From assembly GCF_022539315.1 (NCBI RefSeq), contig NC_066333.1:12553001-12617000 (forward strand): a DNA stretch of 64,000 bases, written 5' to 3'. This document shows positions 1 to 19,510 of the stretch, one piece after another. Within the stretch, counting starts at the first letter, position 1; each line of letters begins with the position of its first letter. This stretch comes from Serinus canaria (lineage: Eukaryota > Chordata > Aves > Passeriformes > Fringillidae). The notes under the pieces were generated by a model, which was not told the DNA's origin, did not search any database, and saw nothing but the letters and a program-made list of their open reading frames with translations. The translations under genes and the position numbers were made by a program.

Positions 1-923
1 AGGGGACAGAAGGAATGCCTACTCCAGCTGTGCCATGTCCAATCCTTTACCTAAGAGTATTTCTGCCTGATATTTTTGCATGAGGCTTTCAGCAGTGACC
101 AAGGAGAGGAGAACCCACAGTGTGACGGTCCTTGAGGACCTTTCAGTGTAATTTTAACACAGCACATGCTGCATGAGCTCCCTGGGCCATACCCTCAGAT
201 GAAGTGTGCTTCCCACAGACCCTCCCTGGGATCCAGCAGGGCTTTCCCGGGAAGGTGCTGCTCCCTGCTGGCCACGAGCAGCAGAGCTGGGCTGCACACA
301 GGGACCTGCAATCCCCAAAAGCTGCCACGCACCATGTCCAGCATCTTTGTGCTCCTATTGCTTAAGCACCTCGGTGCTTGACCCCAAAGCCTCTCACACA
401 GCTGCTGCCACATGCAAAGCTTCCACAGCCTTCATTATTCCCTAAATCCTGCTGAGATCCAAGCATGGCACTGTCAGAGTACCTTGCACATAACTGCATC
501 CTTGGGAAAAAAATACACAAAAAAGGGACCAAGCCAGCTGCAGGTACACTTCAGAGTATTGCCATGGCTATAGAGCCACAGAGTTAATGGTTAAATCAAG
601 TGCCCTGAAGTAGCTTCAGTGTTTCTTCTTACTTTTCCCCAATTCAGTGACAACTTCCCTCCAGAAAAATGGAGTGAGTAATGATGTCAGAAAATTCTCT
701 AAAATCTACTCAGACTAAAATATGTTTACAGGGACACAGGGAACCACAGCTTCTCTTCTGGAATTGGTCTAGTGGAATTGTTTTCAAAAATCCTGGGCAA
801 TTTATCATCAAAGCAGCAGTTTCTCCACTGCCTTTAGGAATTATTATTTTCTGACAGTATTTCCAGCCTGCCATGGCTCAGCACCTGGAAAAGAAGGTGT
901 CTGGAAGGTCACCTACCACATAC
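1..923 (-). other. CSTF1: CSTF1 last intron (partial, runs off window)
   Basis: This is the intron that follows the donor at 924/923. I looked on the minus strand for the missing C-terminal part of CSTF1 (about 86 residues, including the final WD repeats) and did not find it, so the last exon lies left of the window. The stretch is otherwise unremarkable: no transposon signature or array that I recognise. The short open frames at 143-445 on both strands have no recognisable domain. Confidence 0.6.
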
Positions 924-7697
<6,774 letters not shown>

Positions 7698-7890
7698 CAG
7701 CTCCGGCGGCCCTGAGGCGGCGGCTCCGCGGGGAGCGTGGGCCGGGCAGGGGGCAGCGGTACGGGACCGGTATCGATAGCGAGTGATAATCGATAAGGGG
7801 CCCCAGATTTTCTCTACTCTGCTCACCGAGCCCCGCTGGCTCCCTCTCGCCCTCAGCCAGAGCTGCACGGGCCGCTCCTGCTCTGACGCT

Positions 7891-10800
7891 ATGGACAAGA
7901 ACGTGAAGGAGAACCATGCCTCGTACTCAGGCCGCGCTGCCAAGGTAAAGGTGTGAAATACGCGGTTTCTGTGCCTCGTCCTGAGCAGTTTCCTCTGCTG
8001 CATCGTTGGTCCTGATGTCTGGGAGTTTGCAATTAAAGTTCTGGTCGGTTCAGAAAGTTGTGGTTTTTAGTTTTTGTGTTTGTTTCTCTCTATCGCATAT
8101 TAACTACAGGTTTCAAGCTAGTAATTTATCTTTCAATAGCTTTCTTCTAGAGAAAACAGCCCCGAGCTGGCTTTTTAGATTACTGTTAATAGTAGCATAT
8201 CTTACTAAATGGAGAAATCCTCTTTATAAGTATTTAAGATCCCTTAAAGAGAAAGCAAGTGTGTATAATCAAATTACTTCAGATATAGTTCTTAAAAGCA
8301 AGCACTGTGCAAATGTTACTATTGATACACATGTGCAGCAGTGCTCAAGATCACCCTGATTATTGCATTTCTTCCATTTAGAAATACAGGCACTGCCTCA
8401 CTATTTCATATAAAACCAAATAGGCCTGTTAATTTTTTGGAGCAGCATAAGCAAAATTTCCTTTTAATTAACTACTCAATATGTGATTTTTAGTGTTACT
8501 GGTAAAGTGCTTTTGTGTGGTTTTGCCAGCCTGAACAGGGCCATGAAAGTTCTGCGGTGCTGCTGCACAAGTAACACGTTCTCCTTTCCCTTTGAAGGTC
8601 GCCAATCCCATCGGGGATGCCCCCAAACGTGTCCCTGCGTCTCAGCACTCAGCCCAGAGCCACTCACTGACCAGTGGAGCTCCAGCCCGAGTCCTGTGTC
8701 CTGCAAACTTTGCCCAGCGAGTCCCCGTGCTGCCTCAAAAACCCCCCAAAGTGCCCAACAACCCAACACAGCAGCTCCGGCCCAAAGTGCCCCAGCAGGC
8801 TGCTGTGAGACCTCAGGCTGCGAGCAAGAGCAGGGAAAAACCTCCCCAGGCTGCAGCACCTGGTAATTGTGAGCTCAGCTGTGCTGCTGATCCAGGGACA
8901 GTCCTGGAGGGAAGTTCCTGGTTGTGCCCCCAAACAGAAGAGCAGCACTTGGTTCACCTCGGGTGTTGCTGCACCATCCTTGTGAATTTATCTCTGAATT
9001 AACCAATTAGAGCCAGTATGGTGTTTAAAAACTTCAGGTGCTCAGCAGCCAGCTGGGAGTTAATGTAATTTGCATTCAGACCTCACAGATTTTCCAAGAT
9101 TCATGCACAAGGATACTTTTGTTTGGGGAGGGGGACAGATTTCATGGGGTTTTATGCTCAGAAAGCTTTTCAAGTCACATTTTGCCAGCACTGTTTGTTT
9201 CCCAGCAGTCAGCTGTGCTAGGTTGCTTAAAATGTCATCGATGGACTGTAAAAGCTGCTCCAGATGATGCACAGGGGTTAGATTAGTTCCTATGTGTGTT
9301 CCCATGAGTCTGGTTCACAAAGTGATTTCCTTCTCTGTACACAGCACAGAACCCTGAAGCAGAAAGCGCCTCGAAACAGAAAACTGAAGAGACCAAGAAG
9401 AAAAGTGAAGGGACTGAAAAGTAAGTTCTGTGCCAAAACTCTAGATAACTGAGCCCTGCTGGAACTCCTTTGGCTGTGGAGCCTGGTGACCCCCACACTT
9501 TGCAGGCACAACACAAGGAAAGCAGCTTTGACCTGGTAATTGTCAGGAGCAAGGACTTGCTGTAATCTAAAGAAAACTTTGGGCTAAATGCAGAGTAGCT
9601 CTTCCCGTGGGAGAGCACTGATAGCTGCTGCCCCAGTCATGAGATGTGCTCCTGAAAACAAAGACTCCATCTGGGCAGGAGGCTGGAGTCTAATTTGGGA
9701 TGAGATTGGATTTTTTTATGGCAACTTTAAATTGTTTTGCCATGCCCTGGTATTGTGTCTAGGTTAGGAGTATCTAAAGGAGCCCAGCTTGGTAAACAGT
9801 CTTCATTTTGGAGTAGTGTGGTTGGTGTAGTGTCTGCAGAAGCTTCAGGAGGGAAGGAAATAGCTTTCAGAACTTCCTTTTGAAAAATCTCAATGCCTTT
9901 ATTCTCTTGGTGTTTTCATAAAGACTAAAATCTAGTTTGGAGCACTAAACATCTGTTGAACAGGAATGTTATAAACTGTAAATCTGAGTCAAAGCCAACA
10001 CAACTCTCCAGCTTTTAACTTTCCTCTTGCAGAAGGCAATGGTCCCTTGATGATTTTGAAATTGGTCGTCCTCTGGGGAAAGGAAAATTTGGGAATGTGT
10101 ACCTGGCACGTGAAAAACGGAGCAAATTCATTCTTGCACTGAAAGTGCTCTTTAAAACACAGCTCGAGGAGGCTGGTGTAGAACATCAACTACGAAGAGA
10201 AGTGGAAATACAGTCTCATCTTAGGTAAAGTTCAGTGGGTATTTATTCTGCCTTGTTTGCATGCAAATAAACAAAGTAACCTTGATGAGGTTTCTTCCTT
10301 GTGATAAGATTTCTTTGTGTGTTGTGAACTGAAGGAACACGGATGAGCTGAAATTCCCCTGCTTGCCTTGGAAGTGTGGGGGAGCAGGACAGGGAAATTA
10401 AAGGTTTTGGAGAAACACCTGGTTCAGAAGAACATTGAAATCTCTTTGCAGGCATCCCAACATTCTCAGATTATATGGCTACTTCCATGATGTGACAAGA
10501 GTCTACCTGATCCTGGAGCATGCACCTTGTGGGGAGGTCTACAGGGAGCTTCAGAGGCTCACCAAGTTTGATGAGCAAAGAACTGCTACTGTAGGTTGTT
10601 CCAGCTTCCTCTCTGTTCCTCTTGTATCTGGGATATCTGCAGGACAGAGCCAGCCCTTCAGATCGAGTTCTGGGGGAAACTGAGATTCCTTAGCTGCTAG
10701 TTGGCATCTGGGCAGGGAATGATTGGGGAGACTGAGGGCTGTGCAGGAATTTATGTTCAGAATTGCTTAATATTGCAAGGCACAGCCTGTATTACCAGGC

Positions 10801-12244
10801 TTCAAGGGTTAAGGAATAATTGCTTTAACTTAAAATTATAATTATGCCTCAAAAAGGCTGTGCTGCAGCCAGATAAATTCAGGTGACAGTATCTTAAAGA
10901 CTGTGGCTTAAAGGTTGTTCTTTCTGCACCCAGTACATCACAGAACTTGCAGATGCCCTCTCGTACTGTCACTCCAAGCGTGTGATCCACAGAGACATCA
11001 AGCCAGAGAACTTGCTGCTGGGATCAAATGGAGAGTTAAAAATTGCTGACTTTGGGTGGTCTGTGCATGCTCCATCTTCTAGGTGAGAATTCAGTCTCTT
11101 GTGCACTGAAATCCTTCTGTAGTGTCAGTGTTTGTCACAGTTGTGGAAGGGAGGGAAAATACTGGGAAAATGCTGCTGTAACAAAGGGTCTAACAGGCAA
11201 CTGGTGTGACAGAGGAGGATTGTTATCCTGGATTTTAGTTCAAACCTTGCTGACCCTCAGAGGAAGGTTGGTGTAGGGTTACCGTGGTCCCTGAGATGCC
11301 AAATCTGCACTTGGACTCAGACATTATTCTGGTAATTTGGTTATTTCTGAGAGAGTTGGAAATTGCACCTGAGAAGGGAGGAACAGGTTTGTTCTAGCAC
11401 GTGGGGTGAAGAGAGGAGCTAAGACTCATTGCAGGGACTGAGATACTTTCAGAAGTAGAAAATGTCCTGCTAGCTTTTCTCTCCCAGCTGTTCTGGGTGG
11501 TGCTGAGGTACAGATGATTGCCAGCATTACTTCTTATCTGGCTCATGAGATCCTGTAATTATCTTAATCAATGATTAACTTGGACTTTTCTTCAGGAGAA
11601 CAACTATCTGTGGGACACTTGACTACCTACCTCCTGAAATGATTGAGGGAAGAGCACATGATGAAAAAGTGGATATTTGGAGTCTGGGAGTTCTGTGCTA
11701 TGAGTTCCTTGTAGGGAAACCACCTTTTGAAACAAAAACCTATCAAGAAACCTACAGAGTTATTTCCAGGGTAAGTGCCAGTGCTTATCTGGATTAGCTG
11801 GGCCACGCTTTTAGTTCTAGAAGGGGTCAGCAAACGGAAGTTTGAAGCACAATGAAAACAAACTCAAGAATATACAAATACTTTCACAAGCAGTGAGAAG
11901 CTTGTTCAGGGTTATAATGAAATTATTTTACCAATGGCAGTGCACAGCCTGCAAGGCTGGCACAGCTTTCAAGGGATAACGAGTAGAGCCCTTTGGTTCT
12001 ACGATTTGGTTATGGCTAAAGAACTTTTGCATCATTTTTAATGTCCTTTCTTCTTTAGGTGGAATTCAAGTTTCCTCCATTTGTAACAGAAGGTGCGAGG
12101 GATTTAATTTCCAAGCTCCTGAAGCACAACCCCTTCCATCGCCTGCCCCTGAAGGATGTACTGCTCCATCCCTGGATCACAGCAAACTCTACCAAGATTC
12201 CCCCCAGCAGGAAGAGTGATGGTGCTGCCCCATCCAAAACATAG
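7891..12244 (+). CDS. AURKA: Aurora kinase A
   Basis: AURKA is a mitotic Ser/Thr kinase of centrosome and spindle poles, activated by TPX2 and needed for centrosome maturation and bipolar spindle assembly. There are eight coding exons, all GT-AG: 7891-7944, 8598-8862, 9345-9420, 10033-10224, 10452-10590, 10934-11082, 11596-11770 and 12059-12244 (TAG). Phases agree throughout and predict 411 residues (human 403). The N-terminus carries a KEN box (residues 6-8) and an A-box-like [13 protein letters not shown] segment, both linked to APC/C-Cdh1 degradation. The kinase domain starts near 140: glycine loop GKGKFG (147-152), ATP-anchoring Lys169, HRD catalytic loop (Asp263), DFG (281-283) followed by the Aurora-typical Trp284, and activation-loop RRTT with the autophosphorylated Thr295 (human Thr288). 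All catalytic residues are present. The C-terminal tail after HPWITANS is diverged, as usual between vertebrates. Expression is probably driven by the CCAAT/CHR promoter upstream. Confidence 0.97.
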
Positions 12245-12723
12245 CTTTAGGAGGGTGACTTGTGGGATGGACAAGAGGAGCCTTGTACTGTGACTACTGT
12301 AATGCTTACAATAGAAAAAGCAGGTCTTGGAATCTAGTGGCAATTGGGATGCAAATCCTTGGGTTGGCTGGTGTCTTAAACTCGAATTGCAGCATAAAAT
12401 TATTTGACTTCTGTCTGGAGCTTGTGGAATACTTAATGTACTTGAAATCAGTTCCATGTGGGCCAGGTTTGCTGGTGTAAGTATGAAGCTGTTGGAGGCT
12501 CTTGTGCCGAAAATGGTTCATTGTTCCACCACAAGGAAGTTGTTCTGGCTTATGGAACAGTGCAATATCCTGGAGATGCCTGCTCCTCCCTCCCTGGGCT
12601 GCTCAGGGTGTCTTACCTGTGGTGTAACCTGAAACTGAGCGAGGTGAATGCCTTCAAGTGTTCTAGAAATGATGTGGCAATTGGTTTTGTCTCTAGTTTT
12701 AAATGTGAGCACTCAACTTCTAA

Positions 12724-12729
12724 AATAAA
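12724..12729 (+). terminator. AURKA: AURKA polyadenylation signal AATAAA
   Basis: A canonical AATAAA lies 480 bases after the AURKA stop codon at 12244 and gives a 3' UTR of about 0.5 kb. A TGT-containing stretch follows within 10 bases. I found no earlier canonical hexamer on the plus strand after the stop. Confidence 0.75.
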
Positions 12730-13194
12730 GACTTGTTATACTGCACCCAGCAGGCTGAGGTTCCTTGTGGCACTGCTTGGCTCAGCACCAGCACAGAGCT
12801 CCTGCTCCAAGAGGTGAATTCCCAAAGTATAATTCCCACTGCCAAAAAGGAAGATCTAAGTGCTGGTACCACACAGTCATTCACCATCCCACAATCCCAG
12901 TTTAGGATTGCAAGGTGGTACCAAATGTGTTGCTACTTCACTTGCTTGGTTTATTGAGAGCTTGGCCTGCTCTGTCATTTTTCCACTGAGTTTATTCAAA
13001 GATCTCCCATCTGATAACATTTTCCAGCCCTTTCTCTCAAAAGTACTTTCAGATTATGTTGGGTAACAGCAAGTAACAACACCAGATCTTTATAAGACAC
13101 TCCTTAAACTGGACCAAGGGTCAGACCCCTTGCCACCAAAATCAAGGCCAACTCTTTTCCAGGAAAACACTTAAAGCAAACTAAGAGAAAGCAA

Positions 13195-13200
13195 TTTATT
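13195..13200 (-). terminator. FAM210B: FAM210B distal polyadenylation signal
   Basis: TTTATT on the plus strand is AATAAA on the minus strand, 1.9 kb past the FAM210B stop codon at 15074. A second candidate is at 14715-14720, so alternative 3' UTRs are possible. The distal site lies about 470 bases from the convergent AURKA signal. Confidence 0.5.
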
Positions 13201-15073
13201 GTCTTTTCAGAATAAGACTTTGGTATTTTACAAACAGTTTTAAAAAATGATCTTTCTACAAGCAAGGATTTCAGAATTCAAAATATATTCTCAAATTAAT
13301 TTAAAATATACTTTGCAAAAATCTTCATCTAAACAAACTGCCAACAGTTTATACAACCACATAAGTAATCAGAATTCTGGCCACAATTTATATGAAGCTG
13401 TTTCTTTACAGCAAGAAAACTCTAGTTTAGTGCTGGTGCCTTCTACTGACTTTAAATGATTTTATTATGTTAAATGATTTCATATGATTTTGAAAAAAAC
13501 TCGGAACATTCCTTCTTTATCACATTTAAGACAAAACATCCATCTCTGAAATTATTCTAACAGAAGTAAACAAGGCTGCCTCGGAGTTATTTTGGAATTC
13601 TTATTCTTGGTCCACATGAAACCTGGGCCTTTCTGTTGGGGAGAAGGAGTTAAGGTGTAATTTAATGTTCTAGCTGAGGGGAGGCAAGAGGCTGCTTATA
13701 ACAAGCTATTTCCTCCTTTCTTCCCTCAGCCAGATAATAACAAAATTCCACCCTTTCTTCCTCTCTAGTCACTAAATTTTAGCAAAATTTATAAAGTTAT
13801 TTCAAGGTATTTTCCTGTTATTTTACTTAAATCAGAACTCAGTATGAACAGATCTGTCAGAGCCACCTTGGGGGAAGTGCAAGCACAAAGAGAATTCAGA
13901 AAAGAGCAGCCAGCAGGTCCCAAACAGCCCCAGCTCTTGCTCAGGCTCTCACAGCAGCACAGGCCTGAGCCCAAAGCCCAGGCCTACCCCAGTGTGACAC
14001 TAGTTTATCCATTTTAGGATCAGTCTGCAGGTTGAGTGGAAGTTGGAATGTGGATAACCACCCCTGTAACTACGTTCTAACAGCACAGTGTCCCCATTAG
14101 GAAAGGCAAAGCCCCCTCATTGCTACATTCACCAGTCTCAGCCCAAAGCACAGGAATTCTTCCTGGGAAGCTGGGAATTGGAATGTTTGCACTGCTGCTG
14201 CAGATGATTTGAGTTTCACCCACGGGAGCAGAAAGCAGCTGGGGTTAGTTTTAAGATTTTTAAAAAAAGTGTTTCCAGTACAAAGCCAGATCTCAAACTA
14301 TTAAAGCCCCCAGCTCCTCTCAGCCTTGATGCTGTTTGGAGTATGTTCACATAGGTAATTCTGGTTACACTGATTGCAGTAGGCTCAGGATTTCTTCTGA
14401 GTCTATAGACATTTAAAAACAAAAGGACTTTAGTAAGGCTGGCTCCCAGCCAGCACATTTTCAAACAATAAAATCTTGGGCTATGGAAGCAATACACATA
14501 GTTTCAGAACGGTGCTTCACCTACTCTGACTAAAGCAATTATGACTGCAATAATTAATCATATGGGTACTCCTACTGAAGTCAGTTCAGTGCCTCTGTTG
14601 TACTACAAGAAGGGCTATAATAAAAGCCTCTTCTAACAAAAGAAACACCCACCTGCCACTTTAGATTCCAATACATACCCTTATCAAGAGAACTACCCAT
14701 GTAGTGAGATACTGTTTATTCTGCTGGAAAGAGACTCACAGTTTCGCAGCTACACAGTAATAAATGAAAGCTATGACTTTGTTTTTAAAAAGAAAGGCTC
14801 AAAAGCTGGCTTATAAAGACCCAGAACTGTGCTCATGGTCAAGCTTTTATATTCCCACTTGAAATGCAAACCAGATCCCATTTGAACAGGCTTGTCCTAA
14901 GAATAAGCAGCAAAATGGAAAGGAGACAAGGACAGCACTTTTCACAGTGACATTTACCTGAAAGAACAAGTGAGAAACGCAAGATGAGATCAACCTGAAC
15001 CCAGACAAGTCTCTGAAAGAAACTTTTGCCCTGCAGAGCTCTGTGGCTGCACTGGAGAGCAGAGGCAGGAGGC
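13201..15073 (-). other. FAM210B: FAM210B 3' UTR (inferred)
   Basis: AT-rich, non-coding sequence directly after the FAM210B stop codon on the minus strand, with no transposon or tandem array that I recognise. Its length depends on which of the poly(A) signals (14715 or 13195) is used. Long 3' UTRs are common for this gene family. Confidence 0.45.
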
Positions 15074-18000
15074 TCAGGGGCTGGAGGCAGGGGGTTTGAA
15101 GAAGCCGGTCTTGCGGCAGTAGCGCACGAGGAAGGGCACGGACACCACGGTGATGCTGATGCGCACGGGGGCGAAGAGCTTGTGCACAGCATAGGCCAGC
15201 ACGAAGGTGCTGGTGCCAGCTGCCATCCGGGACTGCAGAGAGGCCTCGTTGAAACCCAGCTTCAGCAGCACCGCGCTCATGTCCACGCCGCTGCAGAGAG
15301 GAGATGCTGCTTTAGGTCAGGATTAAAAATATAAACGGCTGGGCGTTTGCTCAGAACGTTTCATGTGTCACAGTTCTACTCAGCCTGTAGAGATGAAGTT
15401 TCTCTGCAAAGTGATTCTTAAAGAGTTACTGTGAATCATATCACACTTAGCTGAAATTATGAAAGAAGTGTCTTGCACACAGAGTGATTTGGGAAGACAG
15501 AAACTCACTTCTGCTCCTCCTCATCAGCACAGCAGGTGCTGTGGCAGAGCCCATGAGCACTGCGCTCATGTCCACGCCACTGCAAAGAGGAGATGCTGCT
15601 TTAGGTTAGGATTAAAAATATAAACTGCTGGGGGTTTGCTCACAAAGGTTCATGTGTCATGGTTCTACTCAGCCTGTAGAGATGAAGTTTCTCTGCAAAG
15701 TGATTCTTAAAGAGTTACTGTGAATTTGTGTTGGAGTTTCATCTTCCTAAATTTATATTAAACTGTATTCTGTGTCTTGGGGAAATTTATCACCTAAGCA
15801 CAAACCAAATGAGGTATCTGCTGTTGGGCTTAGTGTTACAAAATGACTATTTATCTAAAATCTAGCAAGTGAAGGAAGTTTTAAGGATCTCAAATGGGCA
15901 TTATCCACCAAATTCATTAATACAGACATAGCAGATTTCATCAGGAATTCAACCATACGTGAAGGAAAAAAATGTTGTCACCCTTTGCCACAATGTAATA
16001 AACAGGAGAAATCAGGCATTCACCTATTCCCACTGGAGTCAGGAATAAGCATCAGGGAATGTTTGGGGTAATAACAAGTTCCCCTGTCTCCTCAGCTGGA
16101 ATACCTTGTGTAACAGGCATTCCAACAAAGCCACACACAATTCCCCAGCTGACTCCTGTATTTTTACTCTAATCCTCTTCTAGTGGCTGTTATTTTCTGC
16201 AGTTCAACTGCACAAACTGTGTTCAACACCCAGAAAAATACCTTTATCTCTAAGCCCCAGAGCAATTTTGCATGGCTCTATCTCTCTAGACCAAACAAGA
16301 ACAAAAGATATCTGCAGCACAAATACATTTTCTGCCTGGTCAGTTATGGTGGTGCTGTGCCTGCTGTTTTCCCTGATGATGATGAACCTGTGCAAAATGA
16401 CCATGTACAACTCTCCTGTCTCATGCCTGATGGAAGATCAGGTCCATTTATGGCCCATCCATACTCAAAATTCAGGAGGTAAGGTCCAATAGGCATGAAG
16501 TGCCTGTCTCCAGTCACAGATAAGCACAATGGTAAATGTATTTTACTTTTACCACTACCTAGAGGTGACAGACAGCTGTACAAACCTCACCTTGACACAG
16601 CCAGGTAGAAGATTCCCAGAGATACTAAGGAAATTCCAACATGGAAGGAAACCCCTACAGCACCATATTCTTTAAAAACTTGCTTCAGCTGCTGGGATTT
16701 GTTGAGTTTCTTGTTTTCTGCACTGGGATCAGTGGCTGCATTTTTGAGGGGTTCAGCTGCATCCTAAAAAGAAAACCATTAGAAGTATTTGTTAGCATTA
16801 AGCACAAGATCATATCACAGTTAGCTGAAATGATGAAAGAAGGGTCTTGCACACAGAGTGATTTGGGAAGACAGAAACTCACTTCTGCTCCTCCTCATCA
16901 GCACAGCAGGTGCTGTGGCAGAGCCCAGACAAGCTTCCTTCTCCCACCTATTCCTGTCAAAGGAATGCACTGGTCTTGGTGTAAATTCTCACACAATTCA
17001 GGTTTCATAACTAAAACCAGATTATCTGATCCAAATGTGCGCCAAGGCACGCCCACACAGCTGCTGGTGCCAAGAGGCTGAGGTGTGAGAGCTATTTGCT
17101 TCCACCCACTGCCCAGCTTTACCCAGTGACTCCTCAGAGCACAGCTTTTTGTTCCAGGGCTAAGCAGCCAGGGGCACTGGAAGTCCACCTGGTACCACTT
17201 CACAACAGCTCCCTGATGGAAGAGATCCAAAGTTTAAGTTCCTATAAATCACCCGTAGTGGATGAGCTGATCAAAGGAAGAACTGCAAGTGTTGACAGCA
17301 AGAAGCAACTCTGTTGCTACGGTGTAAATAACAACCGCAGGGACATGCCAGGGCTGGTGTCCAGAGCCCAACTGCACTGAAAATGTTTGTCACAGCAGAA
17401 GTCACTGATAGATTTTTATCCGGGTACCTTTCAAGTGCAGAACTTCATACTAAGCCATATCCCAAAGCAATCTGAAAAGAAATCAAAGGAGAGCAGCTGT
17501 GTTGGCAGCCCTTGGAAACTCCCCATGCTCGCCAGAGAAGAAATACTGACAGAAGAAAACATTTCCACAAAAAACCTCAGGATTTGTCTCTAATTAGTCA
17601 GCAATTGTCAGGAAACATTAGAGGATTCCTTTCTTTCCAGCTGAGCTCAGCAGCAGTTTTGACGTGTGACAGCCACCACAGGACAGGTAGAGCCACCAGG
17701 TGCCTGCCACCACTGTCCCACTGTGGTTTCAAGGCATACAAATTCGAAGAAAAATATTCTTGATTAATTCTTGGACTTGCTAAGATTGTAAATTAGAACA
17801 CAAGACAGTCTTACAACCCTCAAGGCAAGCACTCCACCTGCCCAAACCCAAGCCCCACATTTGTTCGCTGTTTTTCTCTCTTGTAATTATTTGTGTTACT
17901 TTGTATTTCATTTTGACAGGAAGTCATAAATACAGAAACAGGAAATTGTGTAGCTCAGCTTATCCTGATTCTTGTCTTTCTAAAACTTTAGATTTTTCTT

Positions 18001-18704
18001 TTGTGGCTCATGAGCTCTGGGTCTTAAGGATGGATCATAAGGACTGAAAAATTGCTTGTTCTGATCTTTCAAGTCCATTCCAATTCCCCTGTATACACAG
18101 GCTCACACACCAAAAATGGTAATAAGCAAAACATAAAAAAAGAACCATTTCAACAGATATTATTTGGAGTACCCAGGGCACTCACGTAGGGAATAACGTC
18201 CAGCTTAGCAAGTAAAGCTGCTGCCTATTTCCATGTCACTCTGCGACAATATTTCAGCTAAAAAGCCGATTTTATTTGCATCATTCAGGCGATGTGAAGC
18301 ATGAAAACACATCTAAACCACCCCGTGATCCTTCACAACGAGGCAGCAGAAGCCACGCTGCAAATTACGCTGCAAATTAAAGCTCGCACTGCCAACGTGC
18401 CGACCAGCAGGTGCAAATCACCTCCCACAGAAACCCGCGATACACACGATTTATTGATCCCGTGGGGGCTGGGAGAGGGCATGGAGGTGACAAACACTGA
18501 AACACACCCCCGAAAGGCTGAGGAGCAGGGTGAGACCGGGGCGCTCAGCGCCGCTCGGCCGGCGGCCCCTCAGCCCTCACGTACCTTGGCGCTGGCGCGG
18601 CGCGGGCCCGGCCCCGGCGGCAGCGCGGCCCAGGCGGAGCGGGGCAGGCGGAGCGGCGACAGCAGCGGCGACAGCAGCGGGGACAGCCGGCACAGGCGGT
18701 ACAT
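15074..18704 (-). CDS. FAM210B: FAM210B, mitochondrial DUF1279 protein
   Basis: FAM210B is a small mitochondrial membrane protein linked in mammals to erythroid differentiation and energy metabolism. There are three exons on the minus strand: 18704-18585 (40 codons), 16763-16591 and 15290-15074 (stop). Borders are AAG|GTACGT, TTTTTAG|GAT, TCAAG|GTGAGG and CTGCAG|C, phases agree, and the prediction is 169 residues (human 192). Residues 1-40 are rich in Arg, Leu, Ser and Pro with no acidic residue, as expected for a mitochondrial targeting peptide. DUF1279 starts near NKSQQLKQVFKEYG (about 61-74), followed by a hydrophobic segment (about 75-97). The conserved region MAAGTSTFVLAYAVHKLFAP (120-139) leads to the family ending GFFKPPA. 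The chosen start is the first in-frame ATG; an ATG at 18751 opens an overlapping frame. Introns 1 and 2 carry a duplicated segment that includes a copy of the exon 3 acceptor. Confidence 0.94.
15267..15725. repeat. Composite duplication A-C-A in FAM210B intron 2
   Basis: Segment A (15267-15436, 170 bases, including the first 24 bases of exon 3 and its acceptor) is repeated at 15556-15725. Between them lies segment C (15435-15553, 119 bases), whose other copy sits in intron 1 at 16809-16927. All copies run in the same direction with few mismatches by eye. The second A copy keeps a usable-looking acceptor at 15580/15579. Confidence 0.9.
16809..16927. repeat. Second copy of 119-bp segment C, FAM210B intron 1
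   Basis: It matches 15435-15553 almost base for base over 119 positions in the same orientation, starting at ATCATATCACA and ending at GAGCCCA. It lies just upstream (in gene sense) of exon 2 and is probably the source of the copy in intron 2. Confidence 0.9.
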
Positions 18705-18905
18705 GGCGGCACCGCCGGCACAAGGCAGCGGCCCGGCCCCCCGAGCGGCATGACGGGCCGGGCACACGCCCCGACCGCCTCCTTAAAGCCGCAGCGTTCG
18801 CCTTGGCGAGGCGCGGGTATGCTGAGGCACGGCGCGTTCGTCCCGGCCGTGCCCAGCCTGGCCTTGGGCGCTTCAGGGGTGCGGCAGCCTCGGCTCCTCT
18901 CGGCA
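18540..18905 (-). promoter_or_regulatory. FAM210B: FAM210B CpG-island promoter
   Basis: A short, strongly CpG-rich block spans FAM210B exon 1 and about 200 bases upstream. No TATA box is visible. An upstream ATG at 18751 opens a frame that overlaps the FAM210B start at 18704 in another register, so it could act as an overlapping uORF that lowers translation if the transcript starts before it. Confidence 0.6.
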
Positions 18906-18935
18906 AAATGTGCCTCCCCACCCTCACTGCCAAGA

Positions 18936-19510
18936 ATTTCACCCTAATATTCAGTCTAATCCTTCCCTCTTTCATTTTGAAGTCATTTCCTGTTGTCATG
19001 TCACTCCAAGCACTTATACGCACAGAGCTACAGAATATCCCGAGTTGGACTGGACCCACAAGGATGATCCAGTCCAGCCCCGAGCTCTGCACAGGACACA
19101 GCAACAGTCCCCAACAAACGAGAGGGATTCTTCCTCAGGAGCTGGAGTGACAGGGCACGGGGGATGGCTTCAAATGTAGAGAGGGGAAATTCACGCCCCA
19201 GCAATCCCACATGGGCATCCCTGGCAGCGCTGTCTGAATGCGCAGCCTCGGGCTGTGCCCATTCCCTGGGGAGCCTGGGCAGTGCCCAGCACCTCTGGGG
19301 GAAGAACCTTTCTCAATATCAAACCTAACCCTCCCTGGCACAGCTCCAGCCGGACCTTGGGTCCTGTCACAGCACCTTGCACCTTGCTGAATGAATGTCA
19401 CCTGGTTTGCACAGTCCCACCTCTGAAGCTTGTCCAGGTCCCTCTGGATGCCATCCCATTCCTCCAGTGCGTGACCACCCGACACAGCTGGGAGCTGTCA
19501 CAAGCTTGCA
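18936..19510 (-). mobile_element. CR1 LINE fragments, antisense cluster
   Basis: 18936-19010 and 19022-19470 read as antisense CR1 3'-region sequence: GAGTTGGACTGGACCCACAAGGATGATCC-like blocks split by small gaps, GAACCTTTCTCAATATC and CCAGGTCCCTCTGGATG. They are diverged and without coding capacity. They lie just upstream of the FAM210B promoter. Confidence 0.7.

Noticed and set aside
16183..16492. Plus-strand open frames of 74-99 codons inside FAM210B intron 1
   Set aside because: No domain or splice context; the adjacent real exon is on the minus strand at 16591-16763.
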